From Osmia lignaria lignaria (Eukaryota; Arthropoda; Insecta; Hymenoptera; Megachilidae): DNA of 64,000 nucleotides. The position numbers were made by a program, and so were the translations under genes. Shown in pieces: positions 22,041-36,208 of this stretch. The stretch covers positions 11,595,501-11,659,500 of the forward strand of contig NW_027478166.1 in NCBI RefSeq assembly GCF_051020975.1, given 5' to 3'. The notes beneath the pieces were generated by a model. It made no database searches and was not told the origin of the DNA. It saw only the letters and a program-made list of their open reading frames with translations. Position 1 is the stretch's first letter, and each line of letters opens with the position of its first letter.

Positions 22041-25000
22041 TCAGATGCGTAGTTCTCGAGATATATCAAGATATTTAAAAGTTCCGAAGCCGCACCAACA
22101 TAATAGAGATACAGAAACACCGTGGCCCCTTTCTTTCAGATAACTCTGCACTATTGCGAGCTGGAAATGCCACTTCCAGTTTAGCTGTGCAGAAGAAGAA
22201 CAACAAGAAGAAGAAATATCTCGAAATATGTCCGTCAGGCCCCTGCCCTTGAGATAAATCTGCATATATCTCGGAAACGAAGCGAGCTATGTCAAAATGT
22301 TAAGAGACCTTTTTTGTAGAGAATTAAGTTTTCTACTTTTTATGTTCCATGATATTTTTTGATCAGATGCGTAGTTCTCGAGATATATCTAGATATTTAA
22401 AAGTTCCGAAGCTGCACCAACATAATAGAGATACAGAAACACCGTGGCCCCTTTCTTTGAGATAACTCTGCACTAGTGCGAGCCGCAAATGCCACTTCCA
22501 GCTTAGCTGTGCAGAAGAAGAACAACAAGAAGAAGAAATATCTCGAAATATGTCCGTTAGGCCCCTTCCCTTGAGATATATGTGCAAATATCTCGGAAAC
22601 GAAGCGAGCTATGGCAAAAAGTTGAGAGACCTTTTTTGTAGAGAATTAAGTTTCCTACTATTTATCTTCTATGATATTTTTTGATCAGATGCGTAGTTCT
22701 CGAGATATATCAAGATATTTAAAAGTTCCGAAGCCGCAGCAACATAATAGAGATACAGAAACACCGTGGCCCCTTTCTTTGAGATAACTCTGCAGTATTG
22801 CGCGCTGCAAATGCCACTTCCAGCTTAGCTGTGCAGAGGAAGAACAACAAGAAGAAGAAATATCTCGAAATATGTCCGTCAGGCCAGTTCCTTTGAGCTG
22901 AATCTGCAAATATCTCGGAAACGAAGCGAGCTATGGCAAAATGTTGAGAGACGTTTTTTGTACAGAATTATGTTTCCTACAATTTATGTTCTATGATATT
23001 TTTTGATCAGAAGCGTAGTTTTCGAGATATATCGAGATATTTAAAAGTTCCGAAGCCGCACCAACATAATAGAGATTCAGAAACACCGTGGCCCCTTTCT
23101 TTGAGATAACTCTGCACTAGTGCGAGCCGCAAATGCCACTTCCAGCTTAGCTGTGCAGAAGAAGAACAACAAGAAGAAGAAATATCTCGAAATATATCCG
23201 TTAGGCCCCTTCCCTTGCGATAAATCTGCACATATCTCGGAAACGAAGCGAGCTATGGCAAAATGTTAAGAGACCTTTTTTGTAGAGAATTAAGTTACCT
23301 ACTTTTTATGTTCTATGATATTTTTTGATCAGATGCGTAGTTCTCGAGATATATCAAGATATTTAAAAGTTCCGAAGCCGCACCAACATAATAGAGATAC
23401 AGAAACACCGTGGCCCCTTTCTTTGAGATAACTCTGCACTATTGCGAGCTGCAAATGCCACTTCCAGCTTAGCTGTGGAGAAGAAGAACAGCAAGAAGAA
23501 GAAATATCTCGAAATATGTCCGTCAGGCCCCTTCCCTTGAGATATATCTGCAAATATCTCGGAAACGAAACGAGCTATGGCAAAATCTTAAGAGACCTTT
23601 TTTGTAGAGAATTATGTTTCCTACAATTTATGTTCTATGATATTTTTTGATCAGAAGCGTAGTTCTCGAGATATATCGAGATATTTAAAAGTTCCGAAGC
23701 CGCACCAACATAATAGAGATACAGAAACACCGTGGCCCCTTTCTTTCAGATAACTCTGCACTATTGCGAGCTGGAAATGCCACTTCCAGTTTAGCTGTGC
23801 AGAAGAAGAACAACAAGAAGAAGAAATATCTCGAAATATGTCCGTCAGGCCCCTTCCCTTGAGATAAATCTGCATATATCTCGGAAACGAAGCGAGCTAT
23901 GGCAAAATGTTGAGAGACCTTTTGTGTAGAGAATTAAGTTTTCTACTTTTTATGTTCTATGATATTTTTTGATCAGATGCGTAGTTCTCGAGATATATCA
24001 AGATATTTAAAAGTTCCGAAGCTGCACCAACATAATAGAGGTACAGAAACACCGTGGCCTCTTTCTTTGAGATAACTCTGCACTATTGCGAGCTGCAAAT
24101 GCCACTTCCAGCTTAGCTGTGCAGAAGAAGAACAACAAGAAGAAGAAATATCTCGAAATATGTCCGTCAGTCCCCTTCCCTTGAGATAAATCTGCAAATA
24201 TCTCGGAAACGAAGCGAGCTATGGCAAAATGTTAAGAGACCTTTTTTGTAGAGAATTAAGTTTCCTACTTTTTATGTTCTATGATATTTTTTGATCAGAT
24301 GCGTAGTTCTCGAGATATATCAAGATATTTAAAAGTTCCGAAGCCGCACCAACATAATAGAGATACAGAAACACCGTGGCCCCTTTCGTTGAGTTAACTC
24401 TGCACTATTGCGAGCTGCAAATGCCACTTCCAGCTTAGCTGTGCAGAAGAAGAACAACAAGAAGAAGAAATATCTCGAAATATGTCCGTCAGGCCCCTTC
24501 TCTTGAGATAAATCTGCAAATATCTCGGAAACGAAGCGAGCTATGGCAAAATGTTAAGAGACCTTACTTGTAGAGAATTAAGTTTCCTACTTTTTATGTT
24601 CTATGATATTATTTGATCAGATGCGTAGTTCTCGAGATATATCAAGATATTTAAAAGTTCCGAAGCCGCACCAACATAATAGAGATACAGAAACACCGTG
24701 GCCCCTTTCTTTGAGATAACTCTGCAGTATTGCGCGCTGCAAATGCCACTTCCAGCTTAGCTGTGCAGAGGAAGAACAACAAGAAGAAGAAATATCTCGA
24801 AATATGTCCGTCAGGCCAGTTCCTTTGAGCTGAATCTGCAAATATCTCGGAAACGAAGCGAGCTATGGCAAAATGTTGAGAGACGTTTTTTGTAGAGAAT
24901 TATGTTTCCTACAATTTATGTTCTATGATATTTTTTGATCAGAAGCGTAGTTTTCGAGATATATCGAGATATTTAAAAGTTCCGAAGCCGCACCAACATA

Positions 25001-25904
25001 ATAGAGATTCAGAAACACCGTGGCCCCTTTCTTTGAGATAACTCTGCACTAGTGCGAGCCGCAAATGCCACTTCCAGCTTAGCTGTGCAGAAGAAGAACA
25101 ACAAGAAGAAGAAATATATCGAAATATATCCGTCAGGCCCCTTCCCTTGCGATAAATCTGCACATATCTCGGAAACGAAGCGAGCTATGGCAAAATGTTA
25201 AGAGACCTTTTTTGTAGAGAATTAAGTTACCTACTTTTTATGTTCTATGATATTTTTTGATCAGATGCGTAGTTCTCGAGATATATCAAGATATTTAAAA
25301 GTTCCGAAGCCGCACCAACATAATAGAGATACAGAAACACCGTGGCCCCTTTCTTTGAGATAACTCTGCACTATTGCGAGCTGGAAATGCCACTTCCAGT
25401 TTAGCTGTGCAGAAGAAGAACAACAAGAAGAAGAAATATCTCGAAATATGTCCGTTAGGCCCCTTCTCTTGAGATAAATCTGCAAATATCTCGGAAACGA
25501 AGCGAGCTATGGCAAAATGTTAAGAGACCTTACTTGTAGAGAATTAAGTTTCCTACTTTTTATGTTCTATGATATTATTTGATCAGATGCGTAGTTCTCG
25601 AGATATATCAAGATATTTAAAAGTTCCGAAGCCGCACCAACTTAATAGAGATACAGAAACACCGTGGCCCCTTTCTTTGAGATAACTCTGCAGTATTGCG
25701 CGCTGCAAATGCCACTTCCAGCTTAGCTGTGCAGAGGAAGAACAACAAGAAGAAGAAATATCTCGAAATATGTCCGTCAGGCCAGTTCCTTTGAGCTGAA
25801 TCTGCAAATATCTCGGAAACGAAGCGAGCTATGGCAAAATGTTGAGAGACGTTTTTTGTAGAGAATTAAGTTACCTACTTTTTATGTTCTATGATATTTT
25901 TTGA
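22041..25904. repeat. HOR-3, copy 1 (12 monomers)
   Basis: The basic unit has eight types in order: ggcccctgccc with ctatgtcaaaatg; tatatctagatatt with gatatatgtgc; agctgtggagaag with gaacagcaag; tttcagataac; agaggtacag with ggcctctttc; cgttgagttaactc; cagtattgcgcgctg with ccagttcctttgagc; and gagattcag with atatatcgaaatatatcc. This copy follows that order but has two extra monomers after the second type (22685, 23007) and two at the end (25261, 25583). Confidence 0.85.
24295..24616. repeat. Monomer type with a shared nonsense change
   Basis: The copy has cgttgagttaactc (near 24388) instead of ctttgagataactc. On the minus strand the tyrosine codon becomes TAA in the middle of the usual frame. 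The same change is present at 28481 and 31057, the equivalent positions of the other HOR-3 copies. A broken frame has therefore been amplified along with the unit. Confidence 0.88.
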
Positions 25905-28900
25905 TCAGATGCGTAGTTATCGAGATATATCAAGATATTTAAAAGTTCCGAAGCCGCACCAACATAATAGAGATACAGAAACACCGTGGCCCCTTTCTTT
26001 GAGATAACTCTGCACTATTGCGAGCTGGAAATGCCACTTCCAGTTTAGCTGTGCAGAAGAAGAACAACAAGAAGAAGAAATATCTCGAAATATGTCCGTC
26101 AGGCCCCTGCCCTTGAGATAAATCTGCATATATCTCGGAAACGAAGCGAGCTATGTCAAAATGTTAAGAGACCTTTTTTGTAGAGAATTAAGTTTTCTAC
26201 TTTTTATGTTCCATGATATTTTTTGATCAGATGCGTAGTTCTCGAGATATATCTAGATATTTAAAAGTTCCGAAGCTGCACCAACATAATAGAGATACAG
26301 AAACACCGTGGCCCCTTTCTTTGAGATAACTCTGCACCAGTGCGAGCCGCAAATGCCACTTCCAGCTTAGCTGTGCAGAAGAAGAACAACAAGAAGAAGA
26401 AATATCTCGAAATATGTCCGTTAGGCCCCTTCCCTTGAGATATATGTGCAAATATCTCGGAAACGAAGCGAGCTATGGCAAAAAGTTGAGAGACCTTTTT
26501 TGTAGAGAATTAAGTTTCCTACTATTTATCTTCTATGATATTTTTGGATCAGATGCGTAGTTCTCGAGATATATCAAGATATTTAAAAGTTCCGAAGCCG
26601 CAGCAACATAATAGAGATACAGAAACACCGTGGCCCCTTTCTTTGAGATAACTCTGCACTATTGCGAGCTGCAAATGCCACTTCCAGCTTAGCTGTGGAG
26701 AAGAAGAACAGCAAGAAGAAGAAATATCTCGAAATATGTCCGTCAGGCCCCTTCCCTTGAGATATATCTGCAAATATCTCGGAAACGAAACGAGCTATGG
26801 CAAAATCTTAAGAGACCTTTTTTGTAGAGAATTATGTTTCCTACAATTTATGTTCTATGATATTTTTTGATCAGAAGCGTAGTTCTCGAGATATATCGAG
26901 ATACTTAAAAGTTCCGAAGCCGCACCAACATAATAGAGATACAGAAACACCGTGGCCCCTTTCTTTCAGATAACTCTGCACTATTGCGAGCTGGAAATGC
27001 CACTTCCAGTTTAGCTGTGCAGAAGAAGAACAACAAGAAGAAGAAATATCTCGAAATATGTCCGTCAGGCCCCTTCCCTTGAGATAAATCTGCATATATC
27101 TCGGAAACGAAGCGAGCTATGGCAAAATGTTGAGAGACCTTTTTTGTAGAGAATTAAGTTTTCTACTTTTTATGTTGTATGATATTTTTTGATCAGATGC
27201 GTAGTTCTCGAGATATATCAAGATATTTAAAAGTTCCGAAGCTGCACCAACATAATAGAGGTACAGAAACACCGTGGCCTCTTTCTTTGAGATAACTCTG
27301 CACTATTGCGAGCTGCAAATGCCACTTCCAGCTTAGCTGTGCAGAAGAAGAACAACAAGAAGAAGAAATATCTCGAAATATGTCCGTCAGTCCCCTTCCC
27401 TTGAGATAAATCTGCAAATATCTCGGAAACGAAGCGAGCTATGGCAAAATGTTAAGAGACCTTTTTTGTAGAGAATTAAGTTTCCTACTTTTTATGTTTT
27501 ATGATATTTTTTGATCAGATGCGTAGTTCTCGAGATATATCAAGATATTTAAAAGTTCCGAAGCCGCAGCAACATAATAGAGATACAGAAACACCGTGGC
27601 CCCTTTCTTTGAGATAACTCTGCAGTATTGCGCGCTGCAAATGCCACTTCCAGCTTAGCTGTGCAGAGGAAGAACAGCAAGAAGAAGAAATATCTCGAAA
27701 TATGTCCGTCAGGCCCCTTCCCTTGAGATATATCTGCAAATATCTCGGAAACGAAACGAGCTATGGCAAAATCTTAAGAGACCTTTTTTGTAGAGAATTA
27801 TGTTTCCTACAATTTATGTTCTATGATATTTTTTGATCAGAAGCGTAGTTCTCGAGATATATCGAGATATTTAAAAGTTCCGAAGCCGCACCAACATAAT
27901 AGAGATACAGAAACACCGTGGCCCCTTTCTTTCAGATAACTCTGCACTATTGCGAGCTGGAAATGCCACTTCCAGTTTAGCTGTGCAGAAGAAGAACAAC
28001 AAGAAGAAGAAATATCTCGAAATATGTCCGTCAGGCCCCTTCCCTTGAGATAAATCTGCATATATCTCGGAAACGAAGCGAGCTATGGCAAAATGTTGAG
28101 AGACCTTTTGTGTAGAGAATTAAGTTTTCTACTTTTTATGTTCTATGATATTTTTTGATCAGATGCGTAGTTCTCGAGATATATCAAGATATTTAAAAGT
28201 TCCGAAGCTGCACCAACATAATAGAGGTACAGAAACACCGTGGCCTCTTTCTTTGAGATAACTCTGCACTATTGCGAGCTGCAAATGCCACTTCCAGCTT
28301 AGCTGTGCAGAAGAAGAACAACAAGAAGAAGAAATATCTCGAAATATGTCCGTCAGTCCCCTTCCCTTGAGATAAATCTGCAAATATCTCGGAAACGAAG
28401 CGAGCTATGGCAAAATGTTAAGAGACCTTTTTTGTAGAGAATTAAGTTTCCTACTTTTTATGTTCTATGATATTTTTTGATCAGATGCGTAGTTCTCGAG
28501 ATATATCAAGATATTTAAAAGTTCCGAAGCCGCACCAACATAATAGAGATACAGAAACACCGTGGCCCCTTTCGTTGAGTTAACTCTGCACTATTGCGAG
28601 CTGCAAATGCCACTTCCAGCTTAGCTGTGCAGAAGAAGAACAACAAGAAGAAGAAATATCTCGAAATATGTCCGTCAGGCCCCTTCTCTTGAGATAAATC
28701 TGCAAATATCTCGGAAACGAAGCGAGCTATGGCAAAATGTTAAGAGACCTTACTTGTAGAGAATTAAGTTTCCTACTTTTTATGTTCTATGATATTATTT
28801 GATCAGATGCGTAGTTCTCGAGATATATCAAGATATTTAAAAGTTCCGAAGCCGCACCAACATAATAGAGATACAGAAACACCGTGGCCCCTTTCTTTGA

Positions 28901-29446
28901 GATAACTCTGCAGTATTGCGCGCTGCAAATGCCACTTCCAGCTTAGCTGTGCAGAGGAAGAACAACAAGAAGAAGAAATATCTCGAAATATGTCCGTCAG
29001 GCCAGTTCCTTTGAGCTGAATCTGCAAATATCTCGGAAACGAAGCGAGCTATGGCAAAATGTTGAGAGACGTTTTTTGTAGAGAATTATGTTTCCTACAA
29101 TTTATGTTCTATGATATTTTTTGATCAGAAGCGTAGTTTTCGAGATATATCGAGATATTTAAAAGTTCCGAAGCCGCACCAACATAATAGAGATTCAGAA
29201 ACACCGTGGCCCCTTTCTTTGAGATAACTCTGCACTAGTGCGAGCCGCAAATGCCACTTCCAGCTTAGCTGTGCAGAAGAAGAACAACAAGAAGAAGAAA
29301 TATATCGAAATATATCCGTCAGGCCCCTTCCCTTGCGATAAATCTGCACATATCTCGGAAACGAAGCGAGCTATGGCAAAATGTTAAGAGACCTTTTTTG
29401 TAGAGAATTAAGTTACCTACTTTTTATGTTCTATGATATTTTTTGA
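25905..29446. repeat. HOR-3, copy 2 (11 monomers)
   Basis: This copy follows the eight-type order with three extra monomers (27515, 27837, 28159) that repeat the third to fifth types. The first extra monomer is chimeric: its left part matches 22685 (gccgcagcaac, cagtattgcgcgctg, gcagagg at 27663-27669). From 27677 it matches the agcaag monomer at 23329. Monomer 25905 carries gtagttatcgag, which ends the minus-strand frame four codons early. Confidence 0.84.
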
Positions 29447-32022
29447 TCAGATGCGTAGTTCTCGAGATATATCAAGATATTTAAAAGTTCCGAAGCCGCA
29501 CCAACATAATAGAGATACAGAAACACCGTGGCCCCTTTCTTTGAGATAACTCTGCACTATTGCGAGCTGGAAATGCCACTTCCAGTTTAGCTGTGCAGAA
29601 GAAGAACAACAAGAAGAAGAAATATCTCGAAATATGTCCGTCAGGCCCCTGCCCTTGAGATAAATCTGCATATATCTCGGAAACGAAGCGAGCTATGTCA
29701 AAATGTTAAGAGACCTTTTTTGTAGAGAATTAAGTTTTCTACTTTTTATGTTCCATGATATTTTTTGATCAGATGCGTAGTTCTCGAGATATATCTAGAT
29801 ATTTAAAAGTTCCGAAGCTGCACCAACATAATAGAGATACAGAAACACCGTGGCCCCTTTCTTTGAGATAACTCTGCACTAGTGCGAGCCGCAAATGCCA
29901 CTTCCAGCTTAGCTGTGCAGAAGAAGAACAACAAGAAGAAGAAATATCTCGAAATATGTCCGTTAGGCCCCTTCCCTTGAGATATATGTGCAAATATCTC
30001 GGAAACGAAGCGAGCTATGGCAAAAAGTTGAGAGACCTTTTTTGTAGAGAATTAAGTTTCCTACTATTTATCTTCTATGATATTTTTTGATCAGATGCGT
30101 AGTTCTCGAGATATATCAAGATATTTAAAAGTTCCGAAGCCGCAGCAACATAATAGAGATACAGAAACACCGTGGCCCCTTTCTTTGAGATAACTCTGCA
30201 CTATTGCGAGCTGCAAATGCCACTTCCAGCTTAGCTGTGGAGAAGAAGAACAGCAAGAAGAAGAAATATCTCGAAATATGTCCGTCAGGCCCCTTCCCTT
30301 GAGATATATCTGCAAATATCTCGGAAACGAAACGAGCTATGGCAAAATCTTAAGAGACCTTTTTTGTAGAGAATTATGTTTCCTACAATTTATGTTCTAT
30401 GATATTTTTTGATCAGAAGCGTAGTTCTCGAGATATATCGAGATACTTAAAAGTTCCGAAGCCGCACCAACATAATAGAGATACAGAAACACCGTGGCCC
30501 CTTTCTTTCAGATAACTCTGCACTATTGCGAGCTGGAAATGCCACTTCCAGTTTAGCTGTGCAGAAGAAGAACAACAAGAAGAAGAAATATCTCGAAATA
30601 TGTCCGTCAGGCCCCTTCCCTTGAGATAAATCTGCATATATCTCGGAAACGAAGCGAGCTATGGCAAAATGTTGAGAGACCTTTTTCGTAGAGAATTAAG
30701 TTTTCTACTTTTTATGTTGTATGATATTTTTTGATCAGATGCGTAGTTCTCGAGATATATCAAGATATTTAAAAGTTCCGAAGCTGCACCAACATAATAG
30801 AGGTACAGAAACACCGTGGCCTCTTTCTTTGAGATAACTCTGCACTATTGCGAGCTGCAAATGCCACTTCCAGCTTAGCTGTGCAGAAGAAGAACAACAA
30901 GAAGAAGAAATATCTCGAAATATGTCCGTCAGTCCCCTTCCCTTGAGATAAATCTGCAAATATCTCGGAAACGAAGCGAGCTATGGCAAAATGTTAAGAG
31001 ACCTTTTTTGTAGAGAATTAAGTTTCCTACTTTTTATGTTTTATGATATTTTTTGATCAGATGCGTAGTTCTCGAGATATATCAAGATATTTAAAAGTTC
31101 CGAAGCCGCACCAACATAATAGAGATACAGAAACACCGTGGCCCCTTTCGTTGAGTTAACTCTGCACTATTGCGAGCTGCAAATGCCACTTCCAGCTTAG
31201 CTGTGCAGAAGAAGAACAACAAGAAGAAGAAATATCTCGAAATATGTCCGTCAGGCCCCTTCTCTTGAGATAAATCTGCAAATATCTCGGAAACGAAGCG
31301 AGCTATGGCAAAATGTTAAGAGACCTTACTTGTAGAGAATTAAGTTTCCCACTTTTTATGTTCTATGATATTATTTGATCAGATGCGTAGTTCTCGAGAT
31401 ATATCAAGATATTTAAAAGTTCCGAAGCCGCACCAACATAATAGAGATACAGAAACACCGTGGCCCCTTTCTTTGAGATAACTCTGCAGTATTGCGCGCT
31501 GCAAATGCCACTTCCAGCTTAGCTGTGCAGAGGAAGAACAACAAGAAGAAGAAATATCTCGAAATATGTCCGTCAGGCCAGTTCCTTTGAGCTGAATCTG
31601 CAAATATCTCGGAAACGAAGCGAGCTATGGCAAAATGTTGAGAGACGTTTTTTGTAGAGAATTATGTTTCCTACAATTTATGTTCTATGATATTTTTTGA
31701 TCAGAAGCGTAGTTTTCGAGATATATCGAGATATTTAAAAGTTCCGAAGCCGCACCAACATAATAGAGATTCAGAAACACCGTGGCCCCTTTCTTTGAGA
31801 TAACTCTGCACTAGTGCGAGCCGCAAATGCCACTTCCAGCTTAGCTGTGCAGAAGAAGAACAACAAGAAGAAGAAATATCTCGAAATATATCCGTCAGGC
31901 CCCTTCCCTTGCGATAAATCTGCACATATCTCGGAAACGAAGCGAGCTATGGCAAAATGTTAAGAGACCTTTTTTGTAGAGAATTAAGTTACCTACTTTT
32001 TATGTTCTATGATATTTTTTGA
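29447..32022. repeat. HOR-3, copy 3 (8 monomers, 2576 bp)
   Basis: This is the plain eight-monomer form with no extra units: 29447, 29769, 30091, 30413, 30735, 31057, 31379 and 31701, each carrying the diagnostic changes of its type. It probably shows the basic unit, with copies 1 and 2 carrying insertions, although loss from a longer ancestor is also possible. Monomer 32023, which follows, is of the cccttctcttgag type also seen at 25261, 34921 and 39751. Confidence 0.85.
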
Positions 32023-32344
32023 TCAGATGCGTAGTTCTCGAGATATATCAAGATATTTAAAAGTTCCGAAGCCGCACCAACATAATAGAGATACAGAAAC
32101 ACCGTGGCCCCTTTCGTTGAGATAACTCTGCACTATTGCGAGCTGGAAATGCCACTTCCAGTTTAGCTGTGCAGAAGAAGAACAACAAGAAGAAGAAATA
32201 TCTCGAAATATGTCCGTCAGGCCCCTTCTCTTGAGATAAATCTGCAAATATCTCGGAAACGAAGCGAGCTATGGCAAAATGTTAAGAGACTTTATTTGTA
32301 GAGAATTATGTTTCCTAAAATTTATGTTCTATGATATTTTTTGA

Positions 32345-33954
32345 TCAGAAGCGTAGTTTTCGAGATATATCGAGATATTTAAAAGTTCCGAAGCCGCACC
32401 AACATAATAGAGATACAGAAACACCGTGGCTCCTTTCTTTGAGATAACTCTGCCCTATTGCGAGCTGGAAATGCCACTTCCAGTTTAGCTGTGCAGAAGA
32501 AGAACAACAAAAAGAAGAAATATCTCGAAACATGTCCGTCAGGCCCGTTCCCTTGAGATAAATCTGCAAATATCTCGGAAACGAAGCGAGCTATCGCAAA
32601 ATGTTAAGAGACCTTTTTTGTGGAGAATTAAGTTTGCTACTTTTTATGTTCTATGATATTTTTTGATCAGATGCGTAGTTCTCGAGATATATCAAGATAT
32701 TTAAAAGTTCCGAAGCCGCACCAACATAATAGAGATACAGAAACACCGTGGCCCCTTTCTTTGAGATAACTCTGCACTATTGCGAGCTGCAAATGCCACT
32801 TCCAGCATAGCTGTGCAGAAGAAGAACAACAAGAAGAAGAAATATCTCGAAATATGTCCGTCAGGCCCCTTCCCTTGAGATAAATCTGCAAATATCTCGG
32901 AAACGAAGCGAGCTATGGCAAAATGTTGAGAGACGTTTTTTGTAGAGAATTATGTTTCCTACAATTTATGTTCTATGATATTTTTTGATCAGAAGCGTAG
33001 TGTTCGAGATATATCGAGATATTTAAAAGTTCCGAAGCCGCACCAACATAACAGAGATTCAGAAACACCGTGGCCCCTTTCTTTGAGATAACTCTGCACT
33101 AGTGCGAGCCGCAAATGCCACTTCCAGCTTAGCTGTGCAGAAGAAGAACAACAAGAAGAAGAAATATCTCGAAATATGTCCGTCAGGCCCCTTCCCTTGC
33201 GATAAATCTGCACATATCTCGGAAACGAAGCGAGCTATGGCAAAATGTTAAGAGACCTTTTTTGTAGAGAATTAAGTTACCTACTTTTTATGTTCTATGA
33301 TATTTTTTGATCAGATGCGTAGTTCTCGAGATATATCAAGATATTTAAAAGTTCCGAAGCCGCACCAACATAATAGAGATACAGAAACACCGTGGCCCCA
33401 TTCTTTGAGATAACTCTGCACTATTGCGAGCTGGAAATGCCACTTCCAGTTTAGCTGTGCAGAAGAAGAACAACAAGAAGAAGAAATATCTCGAAATATG
33501 TCCGTCAGGCCCCTTCCCTTGAGATATATCTGCAAATATCTCGGAAACGAAACGAGCTATGGCAAAATCTTAAGAGACCTTTTTTGTAGAGAATTATGTT
33601 TCCTACAATTTATGTTCTATGATATTTTTTGATCAGAAGCGTAGTTCTCGAGATATATCAAGATATTTAGAAGTTCCGAAGCCGCACCAACATAATAGAG
33701 ATACAGAAACACCGTGGCCCCTTTCTTTCAGATAACTCTGCACTATTGCGAGCTGGAAATGCCACTTCCAGTTTAGCTGTGCAGAAGAAGAACAACAAGA
33801 AGAAGAAATATCTCGAAATATGTCCGTCAGGCCCCTTCCCTTGCGATAAATCTGCACATATCTCGGAAACGAAGCGAGCTATGGCAAAATGTTAAGAGAC
33901 CTTTTTTGTAGAGAATTAAGTTACCTACTTTTTATGTTCTATGATATTTTTTGA
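32345..33954. repeat. HOR-2, copy II (5 monomers)
   Basis: Monomers 32345, 32667, 32989, 33311 and 33633 match 20431 to 22040 of copy I, including the rare ggctcctttc, cgtagtgttcgag and tttagaagttcc changes. The spacer before it has the rare tttatttgtagagaattatg form also found before 20431 and 2400. A private change is gagctatcgcaaaatg near 32590. The first three types of copy I are missing. Confidence 0.84.
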
Positions 33955-36208
33955 TCAGATGCGTAGTTCTCGAGATATATCAAGATATTTAAAAGTTCCG
34001 AAGCCGCACCAACATAATAGAGATACAGAAACACCGTGGCCCCATTCTTTGAGATAACTCTGCACTATTGCGAGCTGGAAATGCAACTTCCAGTTTAGCT
34101 GTGCAGAAGAAGAACAACAAGAAGAAGAAATATCTCGAAATATGTCCGTCAGGCCCCTTCCCTTGAGATATATCTGCAAATATCTCGGAAACGAAACGAG
34201 CTATGGCAAAATCATAAGAGACCTTTTTTGTAGAGAATTATGTTTCCTACAATTTATGTTCTATGATATTTTTTGATCAGAAGCGTAGTTCTCGAGATAT
34301 ATCAAGATATTTAAAAGTTCCGAAGCCGCACCAACATAATAGAGATACAGAACCACCGTGGCCCCTTTCTTTGAGATAACTCTGCACTATTGCGAGCTGC
34401 AAATGCCACTTCCAGCTTAGCTGTGCAGAAGAAGAACAGCAAGAAGAAGAAATATCTCGAAATATGTCCGTCAGGCCCCTTCCCTTGAGATATATCTGCA
34501 AATATCTCGGAAACGAAACGAGCTATGGCAAAATCTTAAGAGACCTTTTTTGTAGAGAATTATGTTTCCTACAATTTATGTTCTATGATATTTTTTGATC
34601 AGAAGCGTAGTTTTCGAGATATATCGAGATATTTAAAAGTTCCGAAGCCGCACCAACATAATAGAGATTCAGAAACACCGTGGCCCCTTTCTTTGAGATA
34701 ACTCAGCACTAGTGCGAGCCGCAAATGCCACTTCCAGCTTAGCTGTGCAGAAGAAGAACAACAAGAAGAAGAAATATCTCGAAATATATCCGTCAGGCCC
34801 CTTCCCTTGCGATAAATCTGCACATATCTCGGAAACGAAGCGAGCTATGGCAAAATGTTAAGAGACCTTTTTTGTAGAGAATTAAGTTACCTACTTTTTA
34901 TGTTCTATGATATTTTTTGATCAGATGCGTAGTTCTCGAGATATATCAAGATATTTAAAAGTTCCGAAGCCGCACCAACATAATAGAGATACAGAAACAC
35001 CGTGGCCCCTTTCTTTGAGATAACTCTGCACTATTGCGAGCTGGAAATGCCACTTCCAGTTTAGCTGTGCAGAAGAAGAACAACAAGAAGAAGAAATATC
35101 TCGAAATATGTCCGTCAGGCCCCTTCTCTTGAGATAAATCTGCAAATATCTCGGAAACGAAGCGAGCTATGGCAAAATGTTAAGAGACCTTACTTGTAGA
35201 GAATTAAGTTTCCTACTTTTTATGTTCTATGATATTATTTGATCAGATGCGTAGTTCTCGAGATATATCAAGATATTTAAAAGTTCCGAAGCCGCACCAA
35301 CATAATAGAGATACAGAAACACCGTGGCCCCTTTCTTTGAGATAACTCTGCAGTATTGCGCGCTGCAAATGCCACTTCCAGCTTAGCTGTGCAGAGGAAG
35401 AACAACAAGAAGAAGAAATATCTCGAAATATGTCCGTCAGGCCAGTTCCTTTGAGCTGAATCTGCAAATATCTCGGAAACGAAGCGAGCTATGGCAAAAT
35501 GTTGAGAGACGTTTTTTGTAGAGAATTAAGTTACCTACTTTTTATGTTCTATGATATTTTTTGATCAGATGCGTAGTTCTCGAGATATATCAAGATATTT
35601 AAAAGTTCCGAAGCCGCACCAACATAATAGAGATACAGAACCACCGTGGCCCCTTTCTTTGAGATAACTCTGCACTATTGCGAGCTGCAAATGCCACTTC
35701 CAGCTTAGCTGTGCAGAAGAAGAACAGCAAGAAGAAGAAATATCTCGAAATATGTCCGTCAGGCCCCTTCCCTTGAGATATATCTGCAAATATCTCGGAA
35801 ACGAAACGAGCTATGGCAAAATCTTAAGAGACCTTTTTTGTAGAGAATTATGTTTCCTACAATTTATGTTCTATGATATTTTTTGATCAGAAGCGTAGTT
35901 TTCGAGATATATCGAGATATTTAAAAGTTCCGAAGCCGCACCAACATAATAGAGATTCAGAAACACCGTGGCCCCTTTCTTTGAGATAACTCTGCACTAG
36001 TGCGAGCCGCAAATGCCACTTCCAGCTTAGCTGTGCAGAAGAAGAACAACAAGAAGAAGAAATATCTCGAAATATATCCGTCAGGCCCCTTCCCTTGCGA
36101 TAAATCTGCACATATCTCGGAAACGAAGCGAGCTATGGCAAAATGTTAAGAGACCTTTTTTGTAGAGAATTATGTTTCCTACAATTTATGTTCTATGATA
36201 TTTTTTGA
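33955..36208. repeat. Four-monomer unit, repeated one and a half times
   Basis: Monomer 33955 is another copy of the type at 33311. The pair starting at 34277 (cagaaccaccgtgg, gagattcag) recurs at 35565 at a distance of 1288 bp, four monomers. Between them lie 34921 and 35243, of the types also found together at 25261 and 25583. The private ccaccg change, seen only in 34277 and 35565, supports a recent duplication. Confidence 0.78.
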
